The notes beneath the pieces were generated by a model, which saw only the letters and a list, made by a program, of their open reading frames with translations, was not told the origin of the DNA and did not search any database. The position numbers and the translations under genes are program-made. Positions 28,731-37,475 of a DNA stretch of 64,000 bases are shown here, in pieces. The stretch spans positions 1,984,001 through 2,048,000 of the forward strand of contig NZ_CP019724.1 of NCBI RefSeq assembly GCF_002005225.1, read 5' to 3'. The DNA is from Streptomyces pactum. GTDB taxonomy: Bacteria; Actinomycetota; Actinomycetes; Streptomycetales; Streptomycetaceae. How positions within the stretch are numbered: position 1 is the first letter of the stretch; every line of letters starts with the position of its first letter.

Positions 28731-29744
28731 ATGAGTACAACTCCCCCGTCCACCCACTCCCCCGGACGTCTCCGCGCCGCGGCCCTCACCGCGGCCGCCT
28801 GTCTGCTGGCGGCCGGCTGCTCCGCCCTCGGCGGGGAGGACGACGGCTCGGCCGCGGACGCCGCGGGCGGGTCCGGCGCCGACCGGATGAAGGTCGTCAT
28901 GGTCACCCACGGCGGTGAGGGCGACGCCTTCTGGGACCGGGTGCGCAAGGGCGCCGAGGCGGCGGCGGCCAAGGACGGCATCGACCTGACGTACGCCGGT
29001 GACGCCGACACCGCCGACCAGGCCGACCTGGTGCGGGACGCGGTCCGCGACAAGGCCGACGGCATCGCCGTCACCCTGGCCAAACCGCAGGCGATGAAGG
29101 GGCCGGTCGCCGAGGCCAAGGCGGCGGGCATCCCCGTGGTCGGGCTCAACTCCGGCATGGACGCGTGGCGGTCCACCGGTCTCCTGGAGTACTTCGGCCA
29201 GGACGAGAGCGTCGCGGGCCGGGCCGTCGGCGACAAGCTGAACGCCCTCAAGGCCAAGCACGCCCTGTGCGTCATCCACGAGCGCGGCAACGTCGCCCTG
29301 GAGGCCCGCTGCGCCGGTGTGAAGAAGACCTTCGGGGGCGAGACCGAGATGCTCTACGTCGAGGGCACCGACATGAAGGCGGTGGGCGCGGCCGTCACCG
29401 CGCGGCTGCGGCAGGACTCGAGCATCGACGAGGTCGTCATGAACGGCGCGGCGTTCGCCCTGACCGCGGTCGAGTCGGTCGAGGAGGCGGGCAGCGGCGC
29501 CCACGTCGCCACCTTCGACCTCGACGAGGACCTGATCGCCGCGGTCAAGCGCGGGGACGTGCAGTTCGCGGTGGACCAGCAGCCGTACCTCCAGGGCTAC
29601 CTGGCGGTGGACGCCCTCTGGCTGTACCGCACCAACGGAAACGTCAGCGGCGGCGGAGTGGCACCCGTGCTGACCGGCCCCGCGTTCGTGACCCGGGCGA
29701 ACGCCGACGCCGTCGCGAAGTTCGCCGCGGGCGGCACCCGGTGA
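28731..29744 (+). CDS. orphan sugar-type periplasmic-binding lipoprotein
   Basis: A 337-residue periplasmic binding protein of the ribose/galactose type (cluster B, type I fold). The signal peptide ends in a lipobox (LLAAGC, Cys30). The fold shows KVVMVTHGGEGDAFWDRVRKG, DGIAVTLAKP, AAGIPVVGLNSGMD, VATFDLDEDLIAAVKRGDV and AVDQQPYLQGYLAV, all standard for RbsB/YtfQ relatives. No permease or ATPase gene is adjacent. Instead it lies 69 nt upstream of the conservon kinase gene cvnA in the same orientation, so it may present a small ligand to that sensor. Alternatively it serves an importer encoded elsewhere. Confidence 0.83.
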   Translation: MSTTPPSTHSPGRLRAAALTAAACLLAAGCSALGGEDDGSAADAAGGSGADRMKVVMVTHGGEGDAFWDRVRKGAEAAAAKDGIDLTYAGDADTADQADLVRDAVRDKADGIAVTLAKPQAMKGPVAEAKAAGIPVVGLNSGMDAWRSTGLLEYFGQDESVAGRAVGDKLNALKAKHALCVIHERGNVALEARCAGVKKTFGGETEMLYVEGTDMKAVGAAVTARLRQDSSIDEVVMNGAAFALTAVESVEEAGSGAHVATFDLDEDLIAAVKRGDVQFAVDQQPYLQGYLAVDALWLYRTNGNVSGGGVAPVLTGPAFVTRANADAVAKFAAGGTR

Positions 29745-29813
29745 CCGTCACACCGCGGCCGTACGCGCCCGCGCACACCCGACAGCCTCTCCCACTGATC
29801 GCCTAGGACGACG

Positions 29814-32315
29814 ATGTCTGCACGGACAGGTGCCCGGCGCCGCCTCGGCTCCATACGTCTCTCCCTGATTCTCCTGGCCCTGGTCCCCGGTGTCACCCTC
29901 GCCGCCGTGTGGGGGGTGACGACAATTCAGATGTTCTCGGAGGGCCTGCGGCTGCGCGCGCAGACCGAGCTGAGCCGCGACACCGGGGCCATGGGCACCG
30001 AGGCGGCGCTCGCGCTGCAGAAGGAGCGCAGCCTGTCGGCCGCCTGGCTGGCCGGCCCCGGCGGCGACCGGACGGCCCTGGACGCCCAGCGGAAGAAGAC
30101 GGACGCGGCCGTGGCCCAGTTGGTCGGCCAGTCCGACGCGATCGAACGCGCGCCCGCCCGGGTGTCCGACCGGCTGTACTCGGTGCTCGGCTCGGTGGGC
30201 AGCCTGGAGTACTACCGCAACCAGGTGGACGACCCCAGCGACATCACCGAGGAGCAGGCGCTCGACCAGTACACCTCGATCATCGACGAGCAGATCCACG
30301 CCTTCCAGGAGCTCTCCCAGGTCGACGACGGCGACCTCACCTCGCAGGCCGGGCCGCTGGTCGCCCTGGAGCACGCGGCGGAGCTGGTCTCCCAGGAGAA
30401 CGCCCGGCTCACCCTGGCCTGGCCGTCCGGCCGGATGGACGAGGAGGACTGGGGGCAGTTCGCCCAACTGGCCCACACCCGGCGCTGGCTCGTCCAGGAC
30501 CAGATCGTCCCCTCCCTGCGCGGCAGCGCGAAGGCGCAGACCGAGCGGGTCCTCGCCAGCCCCGAGTGGCAGACCCTGGAGGCCGTCGAGGACCAGGTGC
30601 TCGCGGCCCGCGCGGCGGACGGGGACGGCGCGATCGACCTGCCGGACGCGCGGCAGCGTTGGACCGCCGCGCTGGACGAGGTCTCGGACCAGTACGAGGC
30701 GCTCATCCGGCAGCAGACCGACGGACTGCTCGACCGCAGCGCCGACGAGGCGCGCGCGCTGCTGATCACGGCCGCCTCCCTCAGCGCGGGCGGCCTGGTC
30801 GCCCTGCTGCTCTGCGTCGTCATGTCCTGGCGCATCACCCGCTCGCTGTCCCGGCGGCTGCGCGGGCTGCGGCTGGCCACCCTGAGCCTGGCCGAGGAGC
30901 GGCTGCCGGACGTGGTGGCCCGGCTGGAGCGGGGCGAGAAGGTCGACGTGGACTCCGCGACCCCGCCGCTGGACTACGGGCGGGACGAACTCGGTCAGGT
31001 CGCGCAGGCGTTCAACACGGCCCAACGCACCGCCGTGCACACCGCCGTGGAACTCGCCGACACGCGGCGCGGTTTCCAGAAGGTGATCCTCGGCATCGCC
31101 CGGCAGAGCCAGAACCTCGTCAACATGCAGCTCGGCAAGCTGGACGCGCTGGAGCGCGAGCACACCGACCCGGAGATCCTCAAGGGCCTGTACGAACTGG
31201 ACTCCACGGCGAGCCAGTTGCGCCGCTACGAGGAGAACCTCGTCATCATCAGCGGCGAGCAGCCCCGGCGCACCTGGCGCGAGCCGGTCTCGCTGGTCGA
31301 CATCCTGCGCAGTGCCGTCGGCGAGGTCGCCGAGTACCAGCGGGTGGAGCTGCACACCGACGAGGAGGTGGCCCTCGCGCCGCCCGCGGTGGCCGACGTG
31401 ATCCACCTGCTCGCCGAGCTCATCGACAACGCGACCGCCTACTCCCCCGCGCCCCACCCGGTCGGGGTGCGGGCGGCGCTGGTGGCCAAGGGCCTGGCCG
31501 TCGAGATCGAGGACCGCGGGCTCGGTCTGTCGGAGGAGGACTACGCCTCCTTCAACGCCCTGCTGGCGGTGCCCCCGCAGTTCGACGTGGTCGCGCTCGC
31601 CGACGACCTGCGGCTCGGCATGTTCGTCGTCGCCCGGCTCGCGCACCGGCACGGCATCACCGTCACGCTGCGCTCCTCCCCGTACGGCGGGACCACGGCG
31701 ATCGTGCTGATCCCGCACGACATCGTGGTGCGCGAGGCCATCGACGCGGCCCACGGCGGCGGCCACGACCACGACCACGACCGTACGGCGCCCCGCGAGA
31801 GGCCCGAGCCGTCCGAGCCGTCCGAGGCCCCCTCGCCGGCCGGGTCCGAGGCCGCTACCGGTACCGGTACCGATCCCGCTCCCGCGCAGCGGCCCGTACG
31901 GCCGGTGCGGCCCGTGCCCGCCGACCGGACCGGCGCTCCCGCCCCTTCCGCGTCGGCGTCCGCGTCCGCGTCCGCGTCCGGGCGAAACGGCCTGGCCCCG
32001 CTGCCCCGCCGGGTGCCGCAGACCAGCCTGGCGGCCGAGCTGCGCGACGAGGACACCGACACCGGCCCGGACGGCCCCGACGGCGCGTCCGACGCCTACG
32101 CCGACTTCACCGCCGACCGCGCCGCCTCCTCCCTCGCCGGTTTCCAGAGCGGCACGCTGCGAGCCCAGACCGACGACGCCGACGTCACGGACGCCGACGC
32201 CGCCTCCGCGACCGAAACCGAAACCGAGACCGAGACCGACGAGCAGGTCCTCTCCTCCGCCGCCCCCTCCACTCAGACCGCCGACCACCGACCGCCGACG
32301 AAGGACACGCGATGA
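29814..32315 (+). CDS. cvnA: conservon sensor histidine kinase-like protein CvnA
   Basis: An 833-residue membrane sensor of the nitrate/nitrite-sensing-domain family. It starts with a transmembrane helix (about 20-45), then an all-helical extracellular NIT domain (about 50-310), a second helix (about 315-340), a HAMP-like linker and a HATPase domain (about 500-640) with N-box ELIDNATAYSP and the DRGLGLS G-box. A classical phospho-acceptor H-box is not evident, as is usual for CvnA. The last 190 residues are disordered and repetitive (Pro/Ser/Ala, HDHDHD, SASASASAS, ETETETET). Its stop overlaps cvnB by ATGA. Conservons are GPCR-like membrane signalling units of actinomycetes. Confidence 0.88.
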   Translation: MSARTGARRRLGSIRLSLILLALVPGVTLAAVWGVTTIQMFSEGLRLRAQTELSRDTGAMGTEAALALQKERSLSAAWLAGPGGDRTALDAQRKKTDAAVAQLVGQSDAIERAPARVSDRLYSVLGSVGSLEYYRNQVDDPSDITEEQALDQYTSIIDEQIHAFQELSQVDDGDLTSQAGPLVALEHAAELVSQENARLTLAWPSGRMDEEDWGQFAQLAHTRRWLVQDQIVPSLRGSAKAQTERVLASPEWQTLEAVEDQVLAARAADGDGAIDLPDARQRWTAALDEVSDQYEALIRQQTDGLLDRSADEARALLITAASLSAGGLVALLLCVVMSWRITRSLSRRLRGLRLATLSLAEERLPDVVARLERGEKVDVDSATPPLDYGRDELGQVAQAFNTAQRTAVHTAVELADTRRGFQKVILGIARQSQNLVNMQLGKLDALEREHTDPEILKGLYELDSTASQLRRYEENLVIISGEQPRRTWREPVSLVDILRSAVGEVAEYQRVELHTDEEVALAPPAVADVIHLLAELIDNATAYSPAPHPVGVRAALVAKGLAVEIEDRGLGLSEEDYASFNALLAVPPQFDVVALADDLRLGMFVVARLAHRHGITVTLRSSPYGGTTAIVLIPHDIVVREAIDAAHGGGHDHDHDRTAPRERPEPSEPSEAPSPAGSEAATGTGTDPAPAQRPVRPVRPVPADRTGAPAPSASASASASASGRNGLAPLPRRVPQTSLAAELRDEDTDTGPDGPDGASDAYADFTADRAASSLAGFQSGTLRAQTDDADVTDADAASATETETETETDEQVLSSAAPSTQTADHRPPTKDTR
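31947..31982 (+). repeat. hexanucleotide microsatellite in cvnA
   Basis: About six tandem units of TCCGCG with one TCGGCG and one TCCGGG variant, coding for Ser-Ala repeats in the disordered C-tail of CvnA. A second simple repeat of ACCGAA/ACCGAG at about 32209-32240 encodes Glu-Thr repeats. Both stay in frame whatever the copy number. Confidence 0.75.
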
Positions 32316-32731
32316 CCCGACCCTCCCCCGCCACGCACACCGAGCTGGACCAACTGCTCACCGGACTGGTGGAGCGGGTCGCCGACGTGAACCAGGCCGT
32401 GGTGCTCTCCGAGGACGGACTGGTCGTCAGCAAGTCCACCGGCTTCCTCCGCGACGACGCCGAGCGGCTGGCGGCGACCGCCTCGGGCCTGATGAGCCTC
32501 AGCAAGGGCGTCAGCATGGACTTCCGCGGCGGCCCCGTGCGCCAGGCACTGATCGAGATGGCCAACAGCTACCTGATACTCACCTCCGCGGGCACCGGCG
32601 CCCACCTCGTCGTGCTCACCGGCCCGAACGCCGACGTCGGCGTGGTGGCGTACCAGATGAACATGCTGGTGAAGAAGATCGGTGAGCACCTGAGCGCGGC
32701 ACCGCGGGCCACCGCCGGCCCCGGCGAGTGA
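32312..32731 (+). CDS. cvnB: conservon roadblock/LC7 protein CvnB
   Basis: A 139-residue roadblock/LC7-domain protein, the MglB-like GTPase-activating partner of CvnD in the conservon model. The domain covers most of the chain: LDQLLTGLVERVADVNQAVV, LSEDGLVV, RLAATASGLMSLS, LIEMANSYLILTSAG and HLVVLTGPNADVGVVAYQM. The ATG overlaps the cvnA stop by 4 nt and cvnC begins 2 nt after its stop, so the module is translated as a unit. It is a cytoplasmic protein expected to bind the HATPase/GTPase complex at the membrane. Confidence 0.9.
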   Translation: MTRPSPATHTELDQLLTGLVERVADVNQAVVLSEDGLVVSKSTGFLRDDAERLAATASGLMSLSKGVSMDFRGGPVRQALIEMANSYLILTSAGTGAHLVVLTGPNADVGVVAYQMNMLVKKIGEHLSAAPRATAGPGE

Positions 32732-32732
32732 C

Positions 32733-33092
32733 GTGACCGGAGGCGACGCGGGCGGCCGGCTCGTACGGCCGTTCACCCTGACCGGCGGCCGGACCCGGCC
32801 CAGCCGCGCCGACTTCACCCTCATCACGACGGTGACCGCGGTCGATCCGCAGCCCGCCCGGGCCGCGCGACCGCAGCCCGAGCACCTGCGGATCCTGCGG
32901 CTGTGCGCCGAGCCCGTCGCCGTGGCCGAGGTCGCGGCGCGCCTGGACCTGCCGGTGAGCGTGGTCGTCATTCTGCTCTGCGACCTGCTGGAGGCCGGCC
33001 GGATCACCGCCCGGCCCCCGCGTCTGGTCTCCCGAGCCACCCCGGACCTGGACCTGCTGCAGAAAGTGAGGGACGGCCTTGGCCGGCTCTGA
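32733..33092 (+). CDS. cvnC: conservon DUF742 protein CvnC
   Basis: A 119-residue DUF742 protein with the family's VRPFTLTGGRT N-terminus, a middle QPEHLRILRLCAEPVAVAEVAARLDLPVSVV segment that looks like a winged-helix module, and LLCDLLEAGRI followed by an RPP motif. The function is unknown beyond its constant position in conservons. The start is GTG 2 nt after the cvnB stop; the 3' end overlaps cvnD by 14 nt. Confidence 0.88.
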   Translation: MTGGDAGGRLVRPFTLTGGRTRPSRADFTLITTVTAVDPQPARAARPQPEHLRILRLCAEPVAVAEVAARLDLPVSVVVILLCDLLEAGRITARPPRLVSRATPDLDLLQKVRDGLGRL

Positions 33093-33693
33093 CCGCGCCG
33101 CTGAGGCGCCCACGGAACCCGCGGCCCCGGCTGCCGCCCCCGAGGCCGTGAAGATACTGATCGCCGGTGGTTTCGGCGTCGGCAAGACCACCATGGTCGG
33201 CTCGGTCAGCGAGATCGCCCCGCTGCGCACCGAGGAACCGCTGACCGCGGCGGGACTGGACGTCGACGACCTGGCCGGCATCGAGGAGAAGCGGGCCACG
33301 ACCGTGGCCCTCGACTTCGGGCGGATCGGCATCGGGCGTGAGCTGGTGCTGTACCTCTTCGGCACGCCCGGTCAGCAACGGTTCTGGTTCATGTGGAACG
33401 ACCTGGCGATCGGTGCCCTCGGCGCCGTGGTCCTGGTCGACGTGCGCAGGCCCGAGTCGAGCTTCGCGGCCATCGACTTCTTCGAGCGGCGGGGCATTCC
33501 GTTCGTCGTCGGCGTCAACGGCTTCCACGGGCGGCATCCGTACCCGGCCGAGGAGATCCGGGAGGCCCTGGCGCTGCCGGAGCACGTGCAGGTGCTGCTG
33601 TGCGACGCGCGCGAGCGGGCCTCCTGCCGGGACGTCCTCATCGCCCTGCTCGACCAACTGATCGACGCCGCGGCCGGGGCCGCGGCGTCGTGA
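33079..33693 (+). CDS. cvnD: conservon small GTPase CvnD
   Basis: A 204-residue Ras/MglA-like GTPase. The P-loop is GGFGVGKTT (about 28-36); the switch-II/G3 region is LFGTPGQQRFWFMW, where Asp of the usual DxxG is replaced by Thr as in other CvnD proteins; the G4 region is VGVNGFHG rather than NKxD. Start is TTG at 33079 with GAGGGA upstream, inside the end of cvnC. CvnD is thought to cycle on the CvnA/B/C complex at the membrane. No cvnE cytochrome P450 gene follows, so this is an A-D conservon. Confidence 0.9.
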   Translation: MAGSDRAAEAPTEPAAPAAAPEAVKILIAGGFGVGKTTMVGSVSEIAPLRTEEPLTAAGLDVDDLAGIEEKRATTVALDFGRIGIGRELVLYLFGTPGQQRFWFMWNDLAIGALGAVVLVDVRRPESSFAAIDFFERRGIPFVVGVNGFHGRHPYPAEEIREALALPEHVQVLLCDARERASCRDVLIALLDQLIDAAAGAAAS

Positions 33694-33738
33694 GGGGCGG
33701 TCAGGAAGGGGCGTCGTGGCGGCGGTCGGGGCGGGGCG

Positions 33739-34698
33739 TCAGCTCAGCCCGGCCGACTCGAGCCACTCCTTGGCCACGTCGAGCGGGTCCTTCTTGTCCA
33801 ACTGCACCTGCGCGTCCAGGTCGAGGAGGGTCTCCGTGTCCAGCTTGGCCGAGACCGCGTTGAGCGTGTCCACGCCCTCCTGGGACAGCCCCTCCTTGTA
33901 TACGAGCGGGGTCACGTTCGCGTACCCGAAGAGGTTCTCCGGGTCCTTCAGGACGACGAACTTCTCCTTGATGATGGTCGGGTCGGTGGTGAAGACGTCC
34001 GCGGCCTGAACGGTGTTCTTGGTCAGCGCCGACTGGGTCAGCGGGCCGCCCGCATCGAGTGCCTTGAAGGACTTGAACTTCAGGCCGTACACGGACTCCA
34101 GGCCCTTCAGCCCCTGCTGCCGGGTCTGGAACTCGGGCGAGCCGCCGATCACCAGGTCCGGCGCGATGTCCTTGAGGTCGGCGAGGGTCGACTCGGCGGT
34201 GAGACCGTGCTTCTTCGCGGTCTCGGCGTTGACGCTGACCGAGTCCTTGTTCTGGGCCGGCGACGACTCCAGCAGCGTCAGCTTCTTGTCGAGCTTGGCC
34301 TTGGCCGCGGTGTTGACCGCCTCGGTGCTCTTCTGCTCCGCATCGGGGTCGAGGTACGCCAGCAGCGCGCCGTTGTACTCCGGCAGCACCGTGACCGAGC
34401 CGTTCTTCATCAGGCCGTACGTCGTCTCCCGGCTGCCGATGTTGTGCTTGTAGCTGACCTTGAGGCCCTTGGCCTTGAGCGCCTCGCCGTAGATGTCGGC
34501 GAGCAGGGTGCTCTCGGCGAAGTTGTTCGAGCCGACGACGACGGTGCCGGCCTCCGCCTTCTCCCCGGCGAGGGGGTTGTCGGAGGTGTCGTCGGAGGAG
34601 GAACAGCCCGCGAGCAGCGCCGCCGCGGCGGCGAGCGCGACGGCCGCCGCGCCGGTGTGCCTCGTCCTGGACCTGCTGCTCTTCGCGGTAGAAGTCAT
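33739..34698 (-). CDS. glycine betaine/choline-type ABC substrate-binding lipoprotein
   Basis: A 319-residue OpuAC/ProX-type binding lipoprotein. The signal peptide ends in LLAGC (lipid Cys32). The domain shows VVVGSNNFAESTLLADIYGEAL, YGLMKNGSVTVLPEYNGALLAYL, DLVIGGSPEFQTR and VQAADVFTTDPTI, all characteristic of quaternary-amine binding proteins. It is the last gene of a four-gene operon with two permeases and an ATPase transcribed in the same direction, 86 nt after the preceding permease. The ATG at 34698 lacks a strong SD. The expected ligand is a compatible solute such as glycine betaine, choline or carnitine. Confidence 0.88.
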   Translation of the reverse strand: MTSTAKSSRSRTRHTGAAAVALAAAAALLAGCSSSDDTSDNPLAGEKAEAGTVVVGSNNFAESTLLADIYGEALKAKGLKVSYKHNIGSRETTYGLMKNGSVTVLPEYNGALLAYLDPDAEQKSTEAVNTAAKAKLDKKLTLLESSPAQNKDSVSVNAETAKKHGLTAESTLADLKDIAPDLVIGGSPEFQTRQQGLKGLESVYGLKFKSFKALDAGGPLTQSALTKNTVQAADVFTTDPTIIKEKFVVLKDPENLFGYANVTPLVYKEGLSQEGVDTLNAVSAKLDTETLLDLDAQVQLDKKDPLDVAKEWLESAGLS

Positions 34699-34784
34699 CC
34701 AACGATCCAAACGAGCCACTTGTCGGTCAGTCAAGAACGACCTGGTTACGGTTTTCACCACTGTGTTCGATCCTGGTCGCGGCG

Positions 34785-35450
34785 TCAGCGCCTGCGCACC
34801 CCCGGCGACACCGCCAACCGCTCCGCCGCCCAGAACACCGCGAGCGTGACGAGCGCCAGCAGCGCCACCAGGGTGGCCCCGCCGACCACCTTCTCGTAGT
34901 CGCGCTGGTAGAGCCCGTCGATGATGTACCGGCCGATCCCGCCGAGACTGACGTACGCGGCGATGGTGGCCGTCGACACGACCTGGATGGCGGCCGAGCG
35001 CAGCCCGCTGAGGACCAGCGGCAGGGCCACCGGCAGTTCGACCCGGAAGAGGATGCTCGACTCGCGCATGCCCATTCCGCGCGCGGCGTCCACCGGGGAG
35101 GGGTCGACCGAGCGCACCGCCTCGTAGGTGGTGACCAGGATCGGCGGGATCGCGAGTACGACCAGCGGGATCATCACGGGCAGCAGGCCGATGCCGACCA
35201 CGACGGCGATCAGCACCAGCAGTCCGAAGCTGGGCAGCGCGCGGGCGGCGGTGGCGACGAACGCGACGGCGTTCCCGCCGCGCCCGGTGTGCCCGGTGAG
35301 CAGCCCGACGGGCAGGCCGATCGCGGCCGCCAGGCCGAGGGCCATCAGCGTGTACTGGACGTGTTCCAGCAGGCGCTGCGGGATGCCGTCGTAACCGTGC
35401 CAGTGGGCGCTGTCGCTGAAGAAGGCGTTGACGAAGTCGAGTACGTTCAC
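34785..35450 (-). CDS. ABC transporter permease, OpuAB type
   Basis: A 221-residue permease with five to six membrane helices and the OpuAB/ProW EAA loop AARGMGMRESSILFRVELPVALP at about two-thirds of its length. Start is GTG at 35450 overlapping the stop of the other permease by 4 nt (GTGA). Two separate short permeases in one operon are typical of OpuB/OpuC-like and EgtU-like quaternary amine importers in Gram-positives. The membrane pair would pass solute to the cytoplasm using the ATPase of the first gene. Confidence 0.88.
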   Translation of the reverse strand: MNVLDFVNAFFSDSAHWHGYDGIPQRLLEHVQYTLMALGLAAAIGLPVGLLTGHTGRGGNAVAFVATAARALPSFGLLVLIAVVVGIGLLPVMIPLVVLAIPPILVTTYEAVRSVDPSPVDAARGMGMRESSILFRVELPVALPLVLSGLRSAAIQVVSTATIAAYVSLGGIGRYIIDGLYQRDYEKVVGGATLVALLALVTLAVFWAAERLAVSPGVRRR

Positions 35451-36157
35451 CGGGCAGCCGCCTTCTTGGGTCCGGGCCGCTCCTGCCGCACGGCCGCCTC
35501 CTTCGGGCGCTGCCGCCTGCCGCGCGGCATCCAGGGCGTCAGCAGGTTCCGGGCCAGCACGAGCGCCGCGTCGCACGCCACCGCCAGTACGGCGGTGGTG
35601 AGTACCGAGTTCACCGCCAGTTCGGGCCGGCCGTACTTCTGGGCGTCGGCGAGCAGGTTGCCGAGGGCGCCCTGGTTGCCGATGAGGGCACCGACGCTGA
35701 CCAGGGAGATGCTGGCGGACACGGCCACCCTCAGACCGGCGAGGATCGCGGGCACGGCGATCGGCAACTGCACCTGCAGATACCGCCGTACGGGCCCGAA
35801 ACCCATGGCGGTGGACGCGGCCAGGGTCTCCTCGGGCACCGACCGCACGCCGTCGACGATCGCCGGGACGAGTACCACCAGGCTGTACAGGGCCAGCGGG
35901 ATCATCACGGTCAGCTCGGTCTGGCCGGTGTAGTCGATGAGGACGACGAAGACGGCCAGCGACGGGACGGCGTAGAACACGGTGGTCACGCCGAGCACCG
36001 GCGGGTACAGCCAGCGGAAGCGCACGCAGAGCTGGGCGACGGGCAGCGCGAGCAGCAGACCGGCCAGGACCGGCAGCAGCGCCTCGCGCAGGTGCAGCCC
36101 GATCAGGCCGAAGTAGGTGTTGCCGAGGTCGCTCGGGATGTCGAAGAAGCCGTTCAC
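35447..36157 (-). CDS. ABC transporter permease, OpuAB type
   Basis: A 236-residue permease with about six helices. The EAA-like loop is STAMGFGPVRRYLQVQLPIAVPAI, and VSVGALIGNQGALGNLL matches the conserved region after it in quaternary-amine transporters. The C-terminus is basic and cytoplasmic (RGRRQRPKEAAVRQERPG). Its ATG overlaps the ATPase stop by 4 nt, and the next permease overlaps its own stop, so the operon is tightly coupled. Confidence 0.88.
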   Translation of the reverse strand: MNGFFDIPSDLGNTYFGLIGLHLREALLPVLAGLLLALPVAQLCVRFRWLYPPVLGVTTVFYAVPSLAVFVVLIDYTGQTELTVMIPLALYSLVVLVPAIVDGVRSVPEETLAASTAMGFGPVRRYLQVQLPIAVPAILAGLRVAVSASISLVSVGALIGNQGALGNLLADAQKYGRPELAVNSVLTTAVLAVACDAALVLARNLLTPWMPRGRRQRPKEAAVRQERPGPKKAAAR

Positions 36158-37407
36158 GGGCCGACCTTCGTGACACCGGCGGCCCCCGCGTCCCGCGCGT
36201 CCCCGCCCTGCGTTTCGTCGCCCCGCGCGTCGCCATGCGCGTCGTCGCCATGCGCGTCGTCGCCCCGCGCGTCGTCGCCCCGCGCGTCCCCGGCCTGTTG
36301 GCCGTCGGTGTTCCCTGCGCCGTGGGCGGCGCGGATCGCCTCGCCGATGGTCTGCTGGGAGACGACGCCGGTCACCCGGCCGTCGGCGTCCACCGCGACG
36401 GCCCAGCCGGTCGGCGAGAGCACGGCCCCGTCGAGCGCGGCCCGCAGCGAGTCGGTGCCGGGCACGAACGGCCGCCCGTACGGGAGCAGCCCCTCCACCG
36501 CGACGTCCCCGGCCGTCAGGTCCCGGGGTTCGGCCCAGCCCAGCGGTCTGCCCGCCGCGTCGGTCACCAGCAGGTGGGCGGCGCCGGGCGCGGCGAGCTG
36601 CTCGGCCGTGGCGTCCACGCGCACGACCCGGTCGTTCGTCAGCTCCAGGCCGGCCGACGGGAAGAAGGACAGCCGCCGGATGCCGCGGTCGGCGCCGAGG
36701 AAGTCCTCGACGAAGTCGTCCGCGGGGTTGGACAGCAGCTCGGCGGGCGGCGCGAACTGGGCGAGCCGGCCGCCGGTGCGCATCACCGCGACCATGGTGC
36801 CCAGCTTGATGGCCTCGTCGATGTCGTGCGTGACGAAGACGATGGTCTTGCCGAGCTCCTCCTGGATGCGCAGGAGTTCGTCCTGGAGTCCCTTGCGGAC
36901 CACGGGGTCGACGGCGGAGAACGGCTCGTCCATGAGGAGCACGGGCGGGTCGGCGGCGAGTGCGCGGGCCACGCCGACGCGCTGCTGCTGACCGCCGGAG
37001 AGCTGGTACGGGTACCGCTTGCCGAGGGAGGCGTCGAGCCCCACCCGCTCCATCAACTCCGCCGCCCGCTCCCGGGACTTCTGCCTGCCCCAGCCGGTCA
37101 TGCGGGGCACGGTGGCGATGTTGTCGATGATCGTCCGGTGCTGGAAGAGCCCGGCGTTCTGGATGACGTATCCCATCGACCGGCGCAGCGTGGTGACCGG
37201 CTGCCGCTGGAGGTCCGCGCCGTCGAGGAGGATGGTGCCCTCGCTGGGCTCGACCATTCTGTTGATCATCCGCAGGGTCGTCGTCTTGCCGCAGCCGGAC
37301 GGACCGACGAGGACCGTGATCGAGCGGTCCGGGATCTCGAGCGACAGCCGGTCGACCGCCACGGTGCCGTCCGGGTACCGCTTGGTGACTGATTCCATCC
37401 GTATCAA
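36154..37407 (-). CDS. glycine betaine/proline-type ABC ATPase with CBS domains
   Basis: A 417-residue OpuAA/ProV-type ATPase. Walker A is GPSGCGKTT, the signature LSGGQQQRVGVARAL, Walker B LLMDEPFSAVD, and the H-loop FVTHD. Tandem CBS-like sequence follows (about 255-375), including LLVTDAAGRPLG and VAVDADGRVTGVVS; in this class CBS domains sense ionic strength and gate transport. TTG at 37407 is chosen as start because it gives the conserved MIRxExVTKRY opening and sits at good distance from GAAGGG. The extreme C-terminus is a Gly-Asp-Asp-Ala-His/Arg repeat encoded by 15-bp DNA repeats. First gene of the uptake operon. Confidence 0.9.
   Translation of the reverse strand: MIRMESVTKRYPDGTVAVDRLSLEIPDRSITVLVGPSGCGKTTTLRMINRMVEPSEGTILLDGADLQRQPVTTLRRSMGYVIQNAGLFQHRTIIDNIATVPRMTGWGRQKSRERAAELMERVGLDASLGKRYPYQLSGGQQQRVGVARALAADPPVLLMDEPFSAVDPVVRKGLQDELLRIQEELGKTIVFVTHDIDEAIKLGTMVAVMRTGGRLAQFAPPAELLSNPADDFVEDFLGADRGIRRLSFFPSAGLELTNDRVVRVDATAEQLAAPGAAHLLVTDAAGRPLGWAEPRDLTAGDVAVEGLLPYGRPFVPGTDSLRAALDGAVLSPTGWAVAVDADGRVTGVVSQQTIGEAIRAAHGAGNTDGQQAGDARGDDARGDDAHGDDAHGDARGDETQGGDARDAGAAGVTKVGP
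36226..36290 (-). repeat. 15-bp tandem repeat in ABC ATPase 3' end
   Basis: Three full 15-bp units of CGCGTCGTCGCCMYG type (36238-36252, 36253-36267, 36268-36282) with a 12-bp partial unit before and a partial unit after. On the coding strand they give GDDAH/GDDAR pentapeptide repeats. The unit length is a multiple of three, so copy-number change would lengthen or shorten the acidic tail without a frameshift. Confidence 0.8.
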
Positions 37408-37475
37408 AACGCCGAATACCCTTCGGGTGGGCGGGAAGTTCTGGCCAGGTCGCTACGGGTCGTTGCCGGGAGAGT

